Origin: a virus
IMG/VR virus record: IMGVR_UViG_3300034177_000015
Span: 1-32,023 of that record
Direction: 5' to 3' (one strand)
DNA length: 32,023 bases
Program-made: the position numbers and the translations under genes
The notes under the pieces: model-generated
Databases searched by the model: none
What the model saw: only the letters and a program-made list of their open reading frames with translations
What the model was told of the DNA's origin: nothing
Shown here: piece by piece, positions 22,580-31,780 of the stretch
Numbering within the stretch: position 1 is the stretch's first letter
How the letters are laid out: every line of letters starts with the position of its first letter

Positions 22580-23109
22580 GCCTCGTCTTTTCGATTGAGC
22601 CGATTGCCACGTGTTGGCCTGATTTTCTGGACTTGGCGAAGATTCACTGGCAGGGCACTACGAGCTATCGGCGCCACGAACCGTTTGACTTGTCGCTCGC
22701 CCGATACCAGGCCTGTAACGAATCTGGGTTTCTCCAATTCTGTACCGCACGGGATCAGAGTCGCTTGGTTGGCTACCTCATTTTCTACGTAACGACTTCC
22801 ATGCACTCGCAATTAAGTCTTGCGGTCGAGGATACATTTTTTCTTCATCCTGACTATCGGAAGGGCCGCAACGCCCTCCGGTTCTTGCAGTATGTTGAGC
22901 GCCTGTGTCGGGAGTGGGGCATTTCTGAAATGATGTGTTCCTGCGAGGTAGACCATGCGTCCGGGATTAAAGGTCTGCTGACATTGCTTGACTATCGTGA
23001 GGTTGTCGTGCAATATAGCAAAAAGCTCGCCAATTTCTCACCAGGCAGCGACACTGCCATAGCTCCTACGGAGCAGCGCAGTGTCGAAGCTCACACCCCT
23101 TCAATCTGA
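22576..23109 (+). CDS. GNAT-like acetyltransferase domain protein (177 aa)
   Basis: A 177-residue protein with the GNAT pattern: LVGYLIFYVTTSMHSQLSLAV (beta strands 4-5), then DTFFLHPDYRKGRNALRFLQY (87-107), where the R/K-G-R-N-A segment resembles the acetyl-CoA pyrophosphate loop (Q/RxxGxG/A), and MMCSCEV. T7-like phages carry a GNAT-like protein (gp13) near their internal virion proteins, so a morphogenesis role is plausible rather than metabolism. It ends 29 bases inside the next gene. Confidence 0.65.
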   Translation: MSLVFSIEPIATCWPDFLDLAKIHWQGTTSYRRHEPFDLSLARYQACNESGFLQFCTARDQSRLVGYLIFYVTTSMHSQLSLAVEDTFFLHPDYRKGRNALRFLQYVERLCREWGISEMMCSCEVDHASGIKGLLTLLDYREVVVQYSKKLANFSPGSDTAIAPTEQRSVEAHTPSI

Positions 23110-24232
23110 CGGAACCTGTACCATCAACTTTCATCGACGGCGCACAGTCTTGTCCTGTGCGCCATCACCACCACCAGCCCCCGATGTGATTGGTGCCGCC
23201 AAGCAGCAGGGCATCGAAAATAAAGAAACGGCCATCACGCAAGGTCGGATCAATAACCCCAACGTTATCAGTCCCTATGGGACGCAAACGACGACCTGGG
23301 GCACGGTGGATCAACCGGGCTACGACGCCGCGCTCGCTAAATACCAGACCGACCTGGCCGCCTACAACGCGCAACCGCTGACGGCCCAGCCTGGTGCCAG
23401 GACGTGGGTGCCGAGCACGACGGGGAGTTATACCGACGCGCGAAGCGGCGGCGGAACGCCAGGTGGCCAATGGGTGACGGCGCCCAGCACGGGCATTCGT
23501 CCTGGCACGGCCCCCGTTGCGCCGACAAGAGCCCAATTCACTCGGAACCCAGATCAGCCCACCATCACCCAGGTCTTTTCCCCTGAACAGCAAGCCCTCT
23601 ACGATCAAAGCACGACCACGCAGCAGCAGCTCGGGCGCGTGGCCGGACAAGGGGCCACGGCCCTCGAAGGCGTGGTCGGCACCCCCGTCGATTTCTCCGG
23701 CGCCCCTCAAACCGGCAACTACGACGCCACGCGCAAAGCCGTGATTGACGCCATGATGGGGAGGGTGAATGAGGATTACGACAAGCGCACGGATACCGAC
23801 CGCTCCAATTTGATTGCTGCCGGCATTCGCCCAGGGAGTAAAGCCTATGCCGATAATCAGCAGATGATCGAGCGGAGCCGCAACGACGCCTATCAGCAAG
23901 CGGAAATCGCGGGAGGCAACGCCGCCTCTCAGGCTTACGGCATGGATGAAGCCCGAAGACGGCAGGCGATCACCGAACTGTTAGCCGAGCGGCAAACCCC
24001 CATCAACGAAATCAGCGCCCTCCTGTCCGGCTCACAGGTCAGCAATCCGTTCAGCATGCCGGGGTATGCGCAAAATACGCAAGTCGCCCCGACGCCCTAT
24101 TACAACGCGGCGCAGGCGGCTGGGCAGTACGGCACCGATATCTTTAATCAGCAGGCGGCCAGCGCAGGGAACACACAGAGCGGCCTGATGGGCCTCGGGG
24201 GGACGGCCATCATGGCAGGAGCGATGCTATGA
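23081..24232 (+). CDS. Probable internal/ejection protein A (383 aa)
   Basis: A 383-residue protein of small, Gln/Ala/Gly/Thr-rich composition, with a long helix region (DYDKRTDTDRSNLIAAGIRP, about 228-247, then EIAGGNAASQAYGMDEARRRQ) and a Gly-Met C-terminus. This composition and its place after GNAT fit podovirus virion core proteins. The start is GTG at 23081, with GGAG 7 bases before it; it lies inside the end of the GNAT gene. The CAPSPPPAPD near residue 26 resembles the true N-terminal motif of related phage proteins, so a later start is possible. Confidence 0.6.
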   Translation: MSKLTPLQSDGTCTINFHRRRTVLSCAPSPPPAPDVIGAAKQQGIENKETAITQGRINNPNVISPYGTQTTTWGTVDQPGYDAALAKYQTDLAAYNAQPLTAQPGARTWVPSTTGSYTDARSGGGTPGGQWVTAPSTGIRPGTAPVAPTRAQFTRNPDQPTITQVFSPEQQALYDQSTTTQQQLGRVAGQGATALEGVVGTPVDFSGAPQTGNYDATRKAVIDAMMGRVNEDYDKRTDTDRSNLIAAGIRPGSKAYADNQQMIERSRNDAYQQAEIAGGNAASQAYGMDEARRRQAITELLAERQTPINEISALLSGSQVSNPFSMPGYAQNTQVAPTPYYNAAQAAGQYGTDIFNQQAASAGNTQSGLMGLGGTAIMAGAML

Positions 24233-24894
24233 AGGCGCTCGCGTTCTCCGGGGGCAAAGATTCGATGGCGTGCCTCCATCTGCTCAAGGACGAATTGGAC
24301 TGCGCCATCTACGTCGATACGGGTTACACGTACCCCGAGACGCACGCCATGGTCGCGTATGCCAGTACCATGATTTCGATGCACCGCGTCAAGAGTGACC
24401 GCCAAGGTCAGCAAGCGTTGAATGGGCTCCCCTCCGATGTGGTGCCGGTGGAATGGACGGTCACCGGGCAATCTATTACCGGGAAGAAAGCGACGACCAT
24501 TCAAGCCTCCCTGCAATGTTGCTACGAGAATCTGTCTCGCCCGTTACTGGATCGTGCCAAAGCACTGGGCGTCACGGAGCTGGTCTATGGGCAGCGGAAG
24601 GAAGAACTGTACACGGCCCCCTCGAAGCACGGGGAGGTCGTGGAAGGCATGACGCGCCTGTATCCCATTGAGGACTGGACCACCAGGCAAGTACTCGACT
24701 ATCTGGCGACGAAGATGCAAGTGCCAGACCACTACACACTCACCCGCTCCTCGCTCGATTGCTACGACTGCCCGGCCTATCGGCGCGTATCGCAGGATCT
24801 CCATGCCTGGACCAAGGACCGCTATCCCCACTATTACGCCGCCTTTCAGCAGAACTGTAACACCGTCTATGCGGCCATTCAGGAGGCGCTGTAG
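24229..24894 (+). CDS. PAPS-reductase-family protein with Fe-S type cysteines
   Basis: A 221-residue adenine-nucleotide alpha-hydrolase-like protein. SGGKDS (7-12) is the P-loop-like motif that binds ATP, APS or PAPS. CC at 97-98 (QCCYENLSRPL) and CYDC at 178-181 give the CC...CxxC arrangement that in assimilatory APS reductases ligates a [4Fe-4S] cluster. The catalytic C-terminal ECGLH cysteine of true reductases is not seen. It could instead act in thiolation or a DndC-like reaction. It lies between two ejection-protein genes, an unexpected site for sulphur chemistry. Overlaps the previous stop (ATGA). Confidence 0.75.
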   Translation: MKALAFSGGKDSMACLHLLKDELDCAIYVDTGYTYPETHAMVAYASTMISMHRVKSDRQGQQALNGLPSDVVPVEWTVTGQSITGKKATTIQASLQCCYENLSRPLLDRAKALGVTELVYGQRKEELYTAPSKHGEVVEGMTRLYPIEDWTTRQVLDYLATKMQVPDHYTLTRSSLDCYDCPAYRRVSQDLHAWTKDRYPHYYAAFQQNCNTVYAAIQEAL

Positions 24895-26498
24895 TGGCGA
24901 CGAATCAAATCTCCACCTCGCCCTATCTCCTCTCCGACTCGAATCAAGCGTCCTATCGCTATAACGGAGAACTGCCACCGGAAGAGTCGCTTGAACAGCA
25001 GGCCCTCAATCGCCGCCAACATATTGCGAATCTGCTCATCCAACAGGGCTTGGCGGGCGCGGGCGGGAATCGCGGGCAGATGGTGGGTCGGTTCTATGTG
25101 CCAGGCTCGCCGCTCCAAGGGCTGGGCGACATGGCCAAGATCGGATTGGGGGCCTATGGCACCCATATGAACGATCAATCGCGGCAAGAACTCGCCGCCT
25201 CGAATCAGCAAATGCTCGCCGATGCGGTGGCGAACTATAAACAAGGCACGAGCGACGTGCCGGCGGTGGCGGGCAGTATGCCGCCTCCACAGTCCGCCGT
25301 GGCCGACTCAATGGCCGCGCCACAGGCCACGCCGCCATCCATGGAGGCCATGCCGATGGGGCCGCCAGCCTCGCCGTTAAGTGGGGGCTATCAAATGGGG
25401 CTTGACGAATCAGGTTGGGCTCCCAAGGGACCTATCCAAGACTTGAACGCGGGCGCTCCACCGATGCCAGTTCCACAGCAGGCCGTGGCGCAAGCGATGG
25501 TGCCGCAGATGCAAGGGCCGGTTAGTCCAGGGACGCCAGGACGGGCACGGACACCGGAGGAGCGCAAGATTGCGCTCATCGACCTCATGGCAAGTCAGCA
25601 TCCACAGGCACGGCAGTTGGGGACGATCTTGGAGAAGCAGGAGGCTGATGCTGCCGAGCGGGCGACGAATCGTGAATTTATGGGCGAGCAGCGGCAACTC
25701 GACCGTGATGCACGGCTGCAAGGACAGGAGATTCAACTGAACCAAGCCATGATGATGGGCCTCATCACCAAAGAACAAAAAGATCAAATGCTGGCGTTAC
25801 AGAAACAGCAAATCGAGCAGACTGGCAGCATCGCCAAGATGCACGATCAAACACAGAAGTCGATTGCGGCGATGAATAAAGAGACCGGCAAGACGCCGCC
25901 GGGCTATCGCGCCACACCAGAAGGAAATTTGCAAGCCATTCCTGGCGGGCCTGCCGACCTCAAGCAGCAAGGCAAACGTGAGCAAGCAAGTGCGGCGCTG
26001 CAAAGCATGTCGTCCGACCTCGATCGGCTGGCGGTCTCGGCGACTCAGATTCTCAATCATCCTGGCTTGGCTGGCATTACCGGCCTCCGTGGGGCGGTGC
26101 CGGATATTCCAGGGACGCAGGCCGCCGATGCCCGCGCGTTGCTCAATAAGCTGAAATCGCAAGTGGGCTTTACGGTGCTGCAGAACATGCGGAACAACAG
26201 CAAGACGGGCGGGGCGCTCGGCCAAGTCTCGGACAATGAAGGGAAGCGCCTAGAAAACAATCTGGCCTCGGTGGAATCCGCGCAATCCATCGACCAAATG
26301 CGGCGCGAGCTCCAGGGCATTGTGGATTATGTCAATGGCTCGAAGGACCGGCTCAGTGCGGCGTATGAGTCTACCTATGGCGAAGGCACACCGGCGGCTG
26401 CACCACAACCGGAAGGCATGACGCCGACCGTGCCAGCATTCCACGATCCTGAGAAACAGAAACGCTATGAGGAGTTTCGCAAGAACCATACACCATGA
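24894..26498 (+). CDS. Probable internal/ejection protein B (534 aa)
   Basis: A 534-residue protein. Residues 1 to about 90 carry a conserved-looking start (EQQALNRRQHIANLLIQQG, then GSPLQGLGDMAKIGLGAY). A disordered Pro/Met/Ala-rich stretch (about 115-225) follows, then a long charged Gln-rich coiled coil (about 235-330) and a C-terminal helical domain. This is typical of podovirus internal core proteins ejected with DNA. GTG start overlaps the TAG of the PAPS-like gene by one base. Confidence 0.65.
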   Translation: MATNQISTSPYLLSDSNQASYRYNGELPPEESLEQQALNRRQHIANLLIQQGLAGAGGNRGQMVGRFYVPGSPLQGLGDMAKIGLGAYGTHMNDQSRQELAASNQQMLADAVANYKQGTSDVPAVAGSMPPPQSAVADSMAAPQATPPSMEAMPMGPPASPLSGGYQMGLDESGWAPKGPIQDLNAGAPPMPVPQQAVAQAMVPQMQGPVSPGTPGRARTPEERKIALIDLMASQHPQARQLGTILEKQEADAAERATNREFMGEQRQLDRDARLQGQEIQLNQAMMMGLITKEQKDQMLALQKQQIEQTGSIAKMHDQTQKSIAAMNKETGKTPPGYRATPEGNLQAIPGGPADLKQQGKREQASAALQSMSSDLDRLAVSATQILNHPGLAGITGLRGAVPDIPGTQAADARALLNKLKSQVGFTVLQNMRNNSKTGGALGQVSDNEGKRLENNLASVESAQSIDQMRRELQGIVDYVNGSKDRLSAAYESTYGEGTPAAAPQPEGMTPTVPAFHDPEKQKRYEEFRKNHTP

Positions 26499-28015
26499 CG
26501 ACCGCGATTGACGAAAAAGAGGAGTTTGAATTCCTCTACCAAATGGAGCAGGACGCCAAGGCGGGCATTCCACCGCCTAATCCCGCACCAGTGAAAGCCT
26601 CGATGGGCGACGTGATCGCGGGCACCCCGCTGGCACGCCTTGGAATGGGCTTGGCCTCACCATTGATCGGCGCGGCTCAGATCGGCGCGCATGTCGGCGA
26701 TGTGGCGAACCGCGCAATGGGTGTCGAGCCAATGGTGAGCCCGTGGATCGACAAGAAATTGTCAGAGTATGAAGCCGCCAAGCAACGCGGCATGAAGGCG
26801 TCTGGCACCGAAGGCTTTGACGCGATGGGCCTGATCGGGTCCTTGCTGCCTGGATCATCTATCGCCAAGGGTGTGACAGCCGCGCTGCCAGCCGCCAAGA
26901 ACATCGGAGGGAGAATCTTGCAAGGGGCAGGCATTGGGGCAGCGACGTCAGCCGCGCAACCCGTCGTCAACTCGCCTGAGTTTTGGAGCGACAAGGGCAA
27001 GCAGGCTGGGATCGGAGCGGTAACAGGGGCAGCGGTGCCAGCGGTAGCGGAAGCCTTACGGGCGGCACGCGGGATGCCGCAACTCAATCCTGTGAAGGCA
27101 CAGACGCTCAAAGAAGGCCAGGCGGCTGGCTACGTCGTGCCGCCGTCCACGGTCAATCCATCGTTCCTCACCAATCGACTGGAAAGCGTGGCTGGGAAGG
27201 CGGCAGTGGGACAGGAAGCGGCGAAGAGGAACCAAGAAGTGACAAATGCGCTGGCGGCGAAATCGTTAGGCCTTCCGAAAGAGACGACCTTGACGCCTGA
27301 AGTGTTGAGCGAGTTCAGAACGCAACAAGGGAAAGTCTACGAACAAGTGGCCGCACTCTCCGACACGGCGAAAACTGCATTGAACGAACTCAAGCAAGCG
27401 CGCCATGACTCCAAAGTGCAATGGAACTTTTACAACCGCTCAGGCAACCCGGAGGCGCTTGCGACTGCGAAGAATGCCGATGCGATGGCAGAAATGTTCA
27501 CGGACGAGTTAGGCACTGAAGCCACAAAGGTGGGTCGGTCTGATCTGATTCAATCCCTGACGGATGCCCGTACAAAAATCGCCAAGTCGTTCGATGTGAG
27601 CCGCGCACTCAATGCGTCATCTGGTGAGGTGAATGCGCCGACGTTGGGAAAGATATTTGCCAAGCGAGGCGACAAGGCGATGACAGGTGAACTCGCCACG
27701 ATAGGGAAAATGGCGGGCGCGTTCAAGGGATCGATGCGCGAAGGTGGGAACGTCCCAGTCTCAGGCGTCAGTGGCACTGATGCCGCAGCCTCAGCCTTAC
27801 TGGGAGTCGCGGGAGCAGCTGGAGGAGGGCCAATGGGGCTCCTTGCTGGTGGATTGCCGCTACTGCGTGGACCTGCCCGCAACTTGGTGCTCTCGAAGGC
27901 CTATCAGAACTTCGCGACCAGCGACCCCTCAAAGTATCAGGCGCTCATTGATGCGCTTTCGCAGCGCGGCGCGGGGGCAGCAGGGACCATCGCCGGACGA
28001 GGAGTACAGCCATGA
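26495..28015 (+). CDS. Probable internal/ejection protein C with glycine-zipper segments (506 aa)
   Basis: A 506-residue Ala/Gly-rich protein. An acidic helix opens it (EEFEFLYQMEQDAKAG). Gly/Ala hydrophobic segments near 40-66 and 110-150 (GRILQGAGIGAATSAAQ) and near the C-terminus (AASALLGVAGAAGG, GLLAGGLPLL) could span a membrane, as ejection proteins do when they form a channel. Helical middle. The start overlaps the previous stop (ATGA), and its stop overlaps the tail-fibre start. Confidence 0.65.
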   Translation: MTTAIDEKEEFEFLYQMEQDAKAGIPPPNPAPVKASMGDVIAGTPLARLGMGLASPLIGAAQIGAHVGDVANRAMGVEPMVSPWIDKKLSEYEAAKQRGMKASGTEGFDAMGLIGSLLPGSSIAKGVTAALPAAKNIGGRILQGAGIGAATSAAQPVVNSPEFWSDKGKQAGIGAVTGAAVPAVAEALRAARGMPQLNPVKAQTLKEGQAAGYVVPPSTVNPSFLTNRLESVAGKAAVGQEAAKRNQEVTNALAAKSLGLPKETTLTPEVLSEFRTQQGKVYEQVAALSDTAKTALNELKQARHDSKVQWNFYNRSGNPEALATAKNADAMAEMFTDELGTEATKVGRSDLIQSLTDARTKIAKSFDVSRALNASSGEVNAPTLGKIFAKRGDKAMTGELATIGKMAGAFKGSMREGGNVPVSGVSGTDAAASALLGVAGAAGGGPMGLLAGGLPLLRGPARNLVLSKAYQNFATSDPSKYQALIDALSQRGAGAAGTIAGRGVQP

Positions 28016-29145
28016 GCTTTAACGGCAGTGGAGTATTCGTGGTCAACAGCGCTGGCCAACCTGTCGTGGCTACTACGCTCATTACGGCAGCGGCGATGAA
28101 TGCCCTCACGGCTGATCTGGCTACAGGACTATCAAATTGCATTCTGAAAGACGGCACACAGACCCTCACCCAAAACATCCCTTTCAACGCCAAGAAGATT
28201 ACGGGCCTCGGCGCGGGATCTGCGCGCACCGATGGGGCCTCCTTAGCGACCATTCAGGACGGGACCGGCGTGTACGTGGCGACGGTCGCTGGCACGGCGG
28301 ACGCCATTGAACTGACGCCCTCCCCCGCGATTACGGCGTATGTCGCGGGGCAGACCTTCAGGTTCTTGGCGAGCGGGGCCAATACCACAGCCGTGACCGT
28401 CGCGGTCTCAGGCTTAGTCGCCAAAGCCCTCACAAAGAATGGCACGACGGCCCTCGTGGCAGGGGATATTCCATCGGCGTCGATGGTGTCCGTCACCTAC
28501 GACGGGACGCGGTTTATCATCGTGACCGCTGCCTTGTCGTTCTCGATTCTCGATACGGCGGGCGATCTGATCTATGCGTCGGCGGCGGATACCGCCGCGA
28601 AGCTGGCCATCGGCACAGCGCGGCAGGCATTGACCGTCAACGCCGGAGCGACGGCGCCCGCATGGGCGAACCCTATCACCATCGGGACCGAGCAAGCCTC
28701 TACCTCGGGCACCTCGATCGACTTCACCGGCATTCCCGCTGGCGTGCGGCGGATCACGATCATGTTTGTCGGAGTGTCTACCAACGGGAGCGCAGAACCG
28801 TGGGTTCAATTGGGCGATGCAGACGGGTTCGAGGCGTCTGGATATACGAGTACGATTGCCGTCTTATCGAATGTAAACACGGTCGTTGTCACAGATGAAA
28901 CAAACGCCTTTCAGGTAAGTACGCAAGGCGCAACCGTCGCATTGACAGGAACGCTGGTCTTGTGTTTGGAGGATGCGGCACAATTTACTTGGATGGCGTC
29001 AGGGAATTTTAACAGATCCGACACTGTTTTCAATGTTGTTGCAGGCTCCAAGTCACTCAGCGCCGAACTCACACAAGTACGGATTACCACAAGCAACGGG
29101 AGTGACGCCTTTGACGCGGGAGCGATCAACATCAATTACGAATAA
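28012..29145 (+). CDS. Tail fibre / tail structural protein (377 aa)
   Basis: A 377-residue, Thr/Ala/Ser-rich beta protein. Segments such as DGTQTLTQNIPFNAKKITGL (47-66) are the standard tail-fibre shaft signature, and the C-terminal part (GIPAGVRRITIMFVGVSTNGS) resembles a receptor-type beta domain. It has no signal peptide, as expected for a cytoplasmically assembled fibre, unlike the three genes that follow. Located after the ejection genes, as in podoviruses. Confidence 0.8.
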   Translation: MSFNGSGVFVVNSAGQPVVATTLITAAAMNALTADLATGLSNCILKDGTQTLTQNIPFNAKKITGLGAGSARTDGASLATIQDGTGVYVATVAGTADAIELTPSPAITAYVAGQTFRFLASGANTTAVTVAVSGLVAKALTKNGTTALVAGDIPSASMVSVTYDGTRFIIVTAALSFSILDTAGDLIYASAADTAAKLAIGTARQALTVNAGATAPAWANPITIGTEQASTSGTSIDFTGIPAGVRRITIMFVGVSTNGSAEPWVQLGDADGFEASGYTSTIAVLSNVNTVVVTDETNAFQVSTQGATVALTGTLVLCLEDAAQFTWMASGNFNRSDTVFNVVAGSKSLSAELTQVRITTSNGSDAFDAGAININYE

Positions 29146-29156
29146 TAAGGAGCCCT

Positions 29157-29339
29157 ATGCCAGCCACCTATCAAGTCATCACGGCCACGGGGCGCGTGGC
29201 GCTGGACATCCAGCTGAACGAGCAAGCCAAGAACTTCTATCGACCCATCTTGTTCGCCCAGTCCGAAGGGATTCTCGCAAGTGGAGAAACCCAGAAGAAC
29301 GTGCATTACACGGTGATTCTGGAGCATAGGCCATCATGA
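29157..29339 (+). CDS. Small hypothetical protein (60 aa)
   Basis: A 60-residue beta-rich protein (YQVITATGRVALDIQLNEQA) with AAGGAG 6 bases before the ATG. It lies between the fibre and the first signal-peptide gene. No family recognised; perhaps a fibre chaperone or accessory. Confidence 0.6.
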   Translation: MPATYQVITATGRVALDIQLNEQAKNFYRPILFAQSEGILASGETQKNVHYTVILEHRPS

Positions 29340-29353
29340 CAAAGGAGACGACC

Positions 29354-30313
29354 ATGTGGACACGACGACTCCTCACTGGGCTGCTGCTGGTGGGCCTCTG
29401 GGCCTTCTATAGCCCGCATGTCCACGCCTCCTGCGAGGTGCAAACATCCACCGCGACCTACGCGAACGGGACCTTTATCGGGGGTGATCTCTGCGATGAG
29501 AACGGTAACAAAAAGACCACGACCAACGGGTCTTTGGGTGGCAGCGGCACCGCCACAGAAGTGGCGCCAACCTTGGCAGAAGGCGCTGGTGCCGCCTTCT
29601 CCTTCGACCTCTCCGGACAACTCCGCACGACGCCCGCGCTGGCATTCTTTGAAGATTCGACCAACAGCCTGGCCCGGGTCAGCGGTGGGGCCATTCGCAC
29701 TTCGACCGTAATGACCGGCGTGACCACCAATACCACCAGCGCCACGACGCCCGTGTTCAGTGGAGCCAAGACGCCGATGGCGAGCGTGACCGGCACCGGA
29801 GCCCAGACCGCAACGGTACAGTTTTATGGGGACATGGAGAACACGACGACACACGGGGAAGTGTTGTGTCCCGCCATCGTATTGAGTGGGACCACCAAGG
29901 CGGTCGGATTTTGCCCACAGGTCAGCAAGGATTACCCGTATGTGCACGCGGTGACTACGGCAGTCACCGGCACCGGGGCGACCGTGGAAGCGGTGATTGT
30001 CACGGGGTTAGCGAGCGCCTCCAAGGACGAGTGGCTGTCGTCGGGCATTAAGACGGCGGACGCGCTCATCAAAACCGGCGCCGGGAAATTGCAGTGCATC
30101 ATTATTGCCCAAAACGACGCGGCCCCGACCGCTGGCACGATCAGCGTGAACGATGCGGTCTCGGCAGGCACGGGCACCGCGCTGTTCACCTGGGTGCTGA
30201 CCACGGCGGTGTTCTCGCCGTTTCAAGTGTGCCCGCAGGTGCCGTTTACGACGGGGCTGTATATCGACAACACAACTGTTGGTGACGTGAATATTTCGTT
30301 GTCGTACAGATGA
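29354..30313 (+). CDS. Secreted beta-rich protein 1, Sec signal peptide
   Basis: A 319-residue protein. The N-terminus is a clear signal peptide: basic WTRR, hydrophobic LLTGLLLVGLWAF, then a V-H-A cleavage site before SCEV. The mature part is Thr/Ala/Gly/Val-rich and beta-predicted, with several cysteines that could form disulphides outside the cytoplasm. The opening resembles phage structural proteins (TYANGTFIGGDLCDENGNKK). I use ATG 29354 because AAGGAG lies 7 bases before it; ATG 29336 overlaps the previous stop but lacks a site. First of three such genes. Confidence 0.65.
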   Translation: MWTRRLLTGLLLVGLWAFYSPHVHASCEVQTSTATYANGTFIGGDLCDENGNKKTTTNGSLGGSGTATEVAPTLAEGAGAAFSFDLSGQLRTTPALAFFEDSTNSLARVSGGAIRTSTVMTGVTTNTTSATTPVFSGAKTPMASVTGTGAQTATVQFYGDMENTTTHGEVLCPAIVLSGTTKAVGFCPQVSKDYPYVHAVTTAVTGTGATVEAVIVTGLASASKDEWLSSGIKTADALIKTGAGKLQCIIIAQNDAAPTAGTISVNDAVSAGTGTALFTWVLTTAVFSPFQVCPQVPFTTGLYIDNTTVGDVNISLSYR

Positions 30314-31074
30314 TACTTAATGGTTATAAAATGACTGACGAGCATAAGAGGAAGATCAGTCTGGCTTTGATCGGACGGAAGAATCCAAAGATCAGTCTTG
30401 CCAAGATGGGCCACAGCGTCTCCGAAGAAACGAGACGCAAGATCAGCCTTGCGAAGAAAGGCGTTCCTAGTCCTACCAAAGGCAGGAAATTTCCCCCAGA
30501 GTTCGGAGCGAAAATCAGCGCGAGATTGAAGGGCCGAGTTGGTACCAACAAAGGAAAAACTTTCTCAGCCGAAGCACGCGCCAATATGAGTAAGGCTCGC
30601 AAGGGTCACTCTGGTCCCAATAAGGGCAAAACATTTTCACCAGAATACCGAGCCAAATTACGTGAGGCCCATCTTGGTCAGGTGGCGTGGAATAAAGGGC
30701 TCAAGGGCGTTCAGAAATCGTGGAACAAAGGAAAACCGTCCCCGTGGATGAAAGGTGAGAAGAACTGTCGCTGGAAAGGCGGCGTCACGGCTGCGCACCG
30801 ATTGGAGCGTGCAAGTATCCAAGCGCGAGAATGGCGCGAAGCCGTCCTCGCCCGTGACGCCTTCACCTGTCAGCACTGTGGCCAGATTGGCGGCAAATTA
30901 CAGGCTGACCATATCCGTATCTGGGCACACCATCCAGAACTTCGATTCGATGTGAGTAATGGACAAACACTCTGCAAGTCCTGTCACAGCAGAAAAACCA
31001 GCACCGACATGAAGGAATATTGGGTGACGACATTTTCAAAACAATCAGTTCAGGTGAGCGCGATGAAGCCATGA
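30310..31074 (+). CDS. HNH endonuclease with NUMOD3 repeats (homing-type)
   Basis: A 254-residue free-standing homing-type endonuclease. The first 125 or so residues hold about five NUMOD3 DNA-binding repeats (S/T-x-E-x-R-x-K-I-S-x-A-x-x-G; e.g. SEETRRKISLAKKG at 38-51). The HNH domain has zinc cysteines CQHC at 187-190 and CKSCH at 222-226, with D200-H201, N217 and H226 as the catalytic set. The start overlaps the stop of secreted protein 1, and its stop overlaps the start of secreted protein 2. Its base use is more A-rich than its neighbours, a sign of recent transfer. Confidence 0.88.
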   Translation: MILNGYKMTDEHKRKISLALIGRKNPKISLAKMGHSVSEETRRKISLAKKGVPSPTKGRKFPPEFGAKISARLKGRVGTNKGKTFSAEARANMSKARKGHSGPNKGKTFSPEYRAKLREAHLGQVAWNKGLKGVQKSWNKGKPSPWMKGEKNCRWKGGVTAAHRLERASIQAREWREAVLARDAFTCQHCGQIGGKLQADHIRIWAHHPELRFDVSNGQTLCKSCHSRKTSTDMKEYWVTTFSKQSVQVSAMKP

Positions 31075-31772
31075 AGAAATACCTCCTCCTGATTCCGCTC
31101 CTCTGCCTCCTGGCCTCGCCGGTCTGGGCCTTCCCCGACAACGGCCTACTGGACGACTTTACCGGCTGCACCGATACCACGACCCCGCCGAACGCCAACT
31201 GGACCAATACCGTGTTGCGTGGTGCTACGTCGAGCACGGTGGACTGTGAAGATACGGCGGCGACTGCCACGACCACGGGCACCGAGGCGGATATGTATTG
31301 GCACGCCACGACCTTCAACGCCGACTCCGAAGCCTACGGCACCGTCGTCGGGACGTTGGCTGGCTTTGTCTCGGCGGCAGTTGGAGTTCGCATGGTGAAT
31401 ATTGGTGCTAGCACCACGGACGGCTACATGGTGAAGGTGAGCGATGGGCTCGCTACGATTGTGATTGAACGCATTGACAACGGTACATCAACTGAAATTG
31501 CAACAGAGGCGCAAACGATCACCTCTGGGGATAGTTTCGGGATTCGCGCCGAGGGCTCGTCTATTTGTTCTTGGTACAAGCTCGCCGCTGGGGGCTGGAC
31601 ACAAATTGAATGCGCTACGGATGCCACCTACACCGCTGGAGGGAATTTGGGTGTGATGGTCCAAGGCAACGGCGCGGTTGGGGCGTTAGACGACGTGGGC
31701 GGTGGCAATCTTGCGGCGGCGGCGGGTGTGCTGCAATCGCCTGCGCTCCCGAGTGTGCTCTTTCAAGAATGA
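31071..31772 (+). CDS. Secreted beta-rich protein 2, Sec signal peptide
   Basis: A 233-residue protein. MKKYLLLIPLLCLLASPVWA is a textbook signal peptide with a V-W-A cleavage site before FPD. The mature part (NGLLDDFTGCTDTTTP...) looks like a concanavalin-type beta-sandwich with aromatic and Thr/Gly-rich strands (GSSICSWYKLAAGGWTQIEC). I chose ATG 31071 because a longer reading puts 17 hydrophilic residues before the signal. It overlaps the endonuclease stop (ATGA). The ribosome site is weak, suggesting coupling. Function unknown; a sugar-binding or virion-adhesion role is possible. Confidence 0.65.
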   Translation: MKKYLLLIPLLCLLASPVWAFPDNGLLDDFTGCTDTTTPPNANWTNTVLRGATSSTVDCEDTAATATTTGTEADMYWHATTFNADSEAYGTVVGTLAGFVSAAVGVRMVNIGASTTDGYMVKVSDGLATIVIERIDNGTSTEIATEAQTITSGDSFGIRAEGSSICSWYKLAAGGWTQIECATDATYTAGGNLGVMVQGNGAVGALDDVGGGNLAAAAGVLQSPALPSVLFQE

Positions 31773-31780
31773 GGTCCAGG

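Noticed and set aside
22576-23109. GNAT gene as a metabolic or resistance cargo gene
   Set aside because: Its position next to ejection proteins matches T7-like phages, where a GNAT-like protein is part of the virion module, so it is not treated as accessory cargo.
23098-23160. Lipoprotein signal at the N-terminus of ejection protein A (VLSCAPS)
   Set aside because: The segment before the cysteine is charged (HRRR) and short, without a hydrophobic core, so it is not a credible lipobox.
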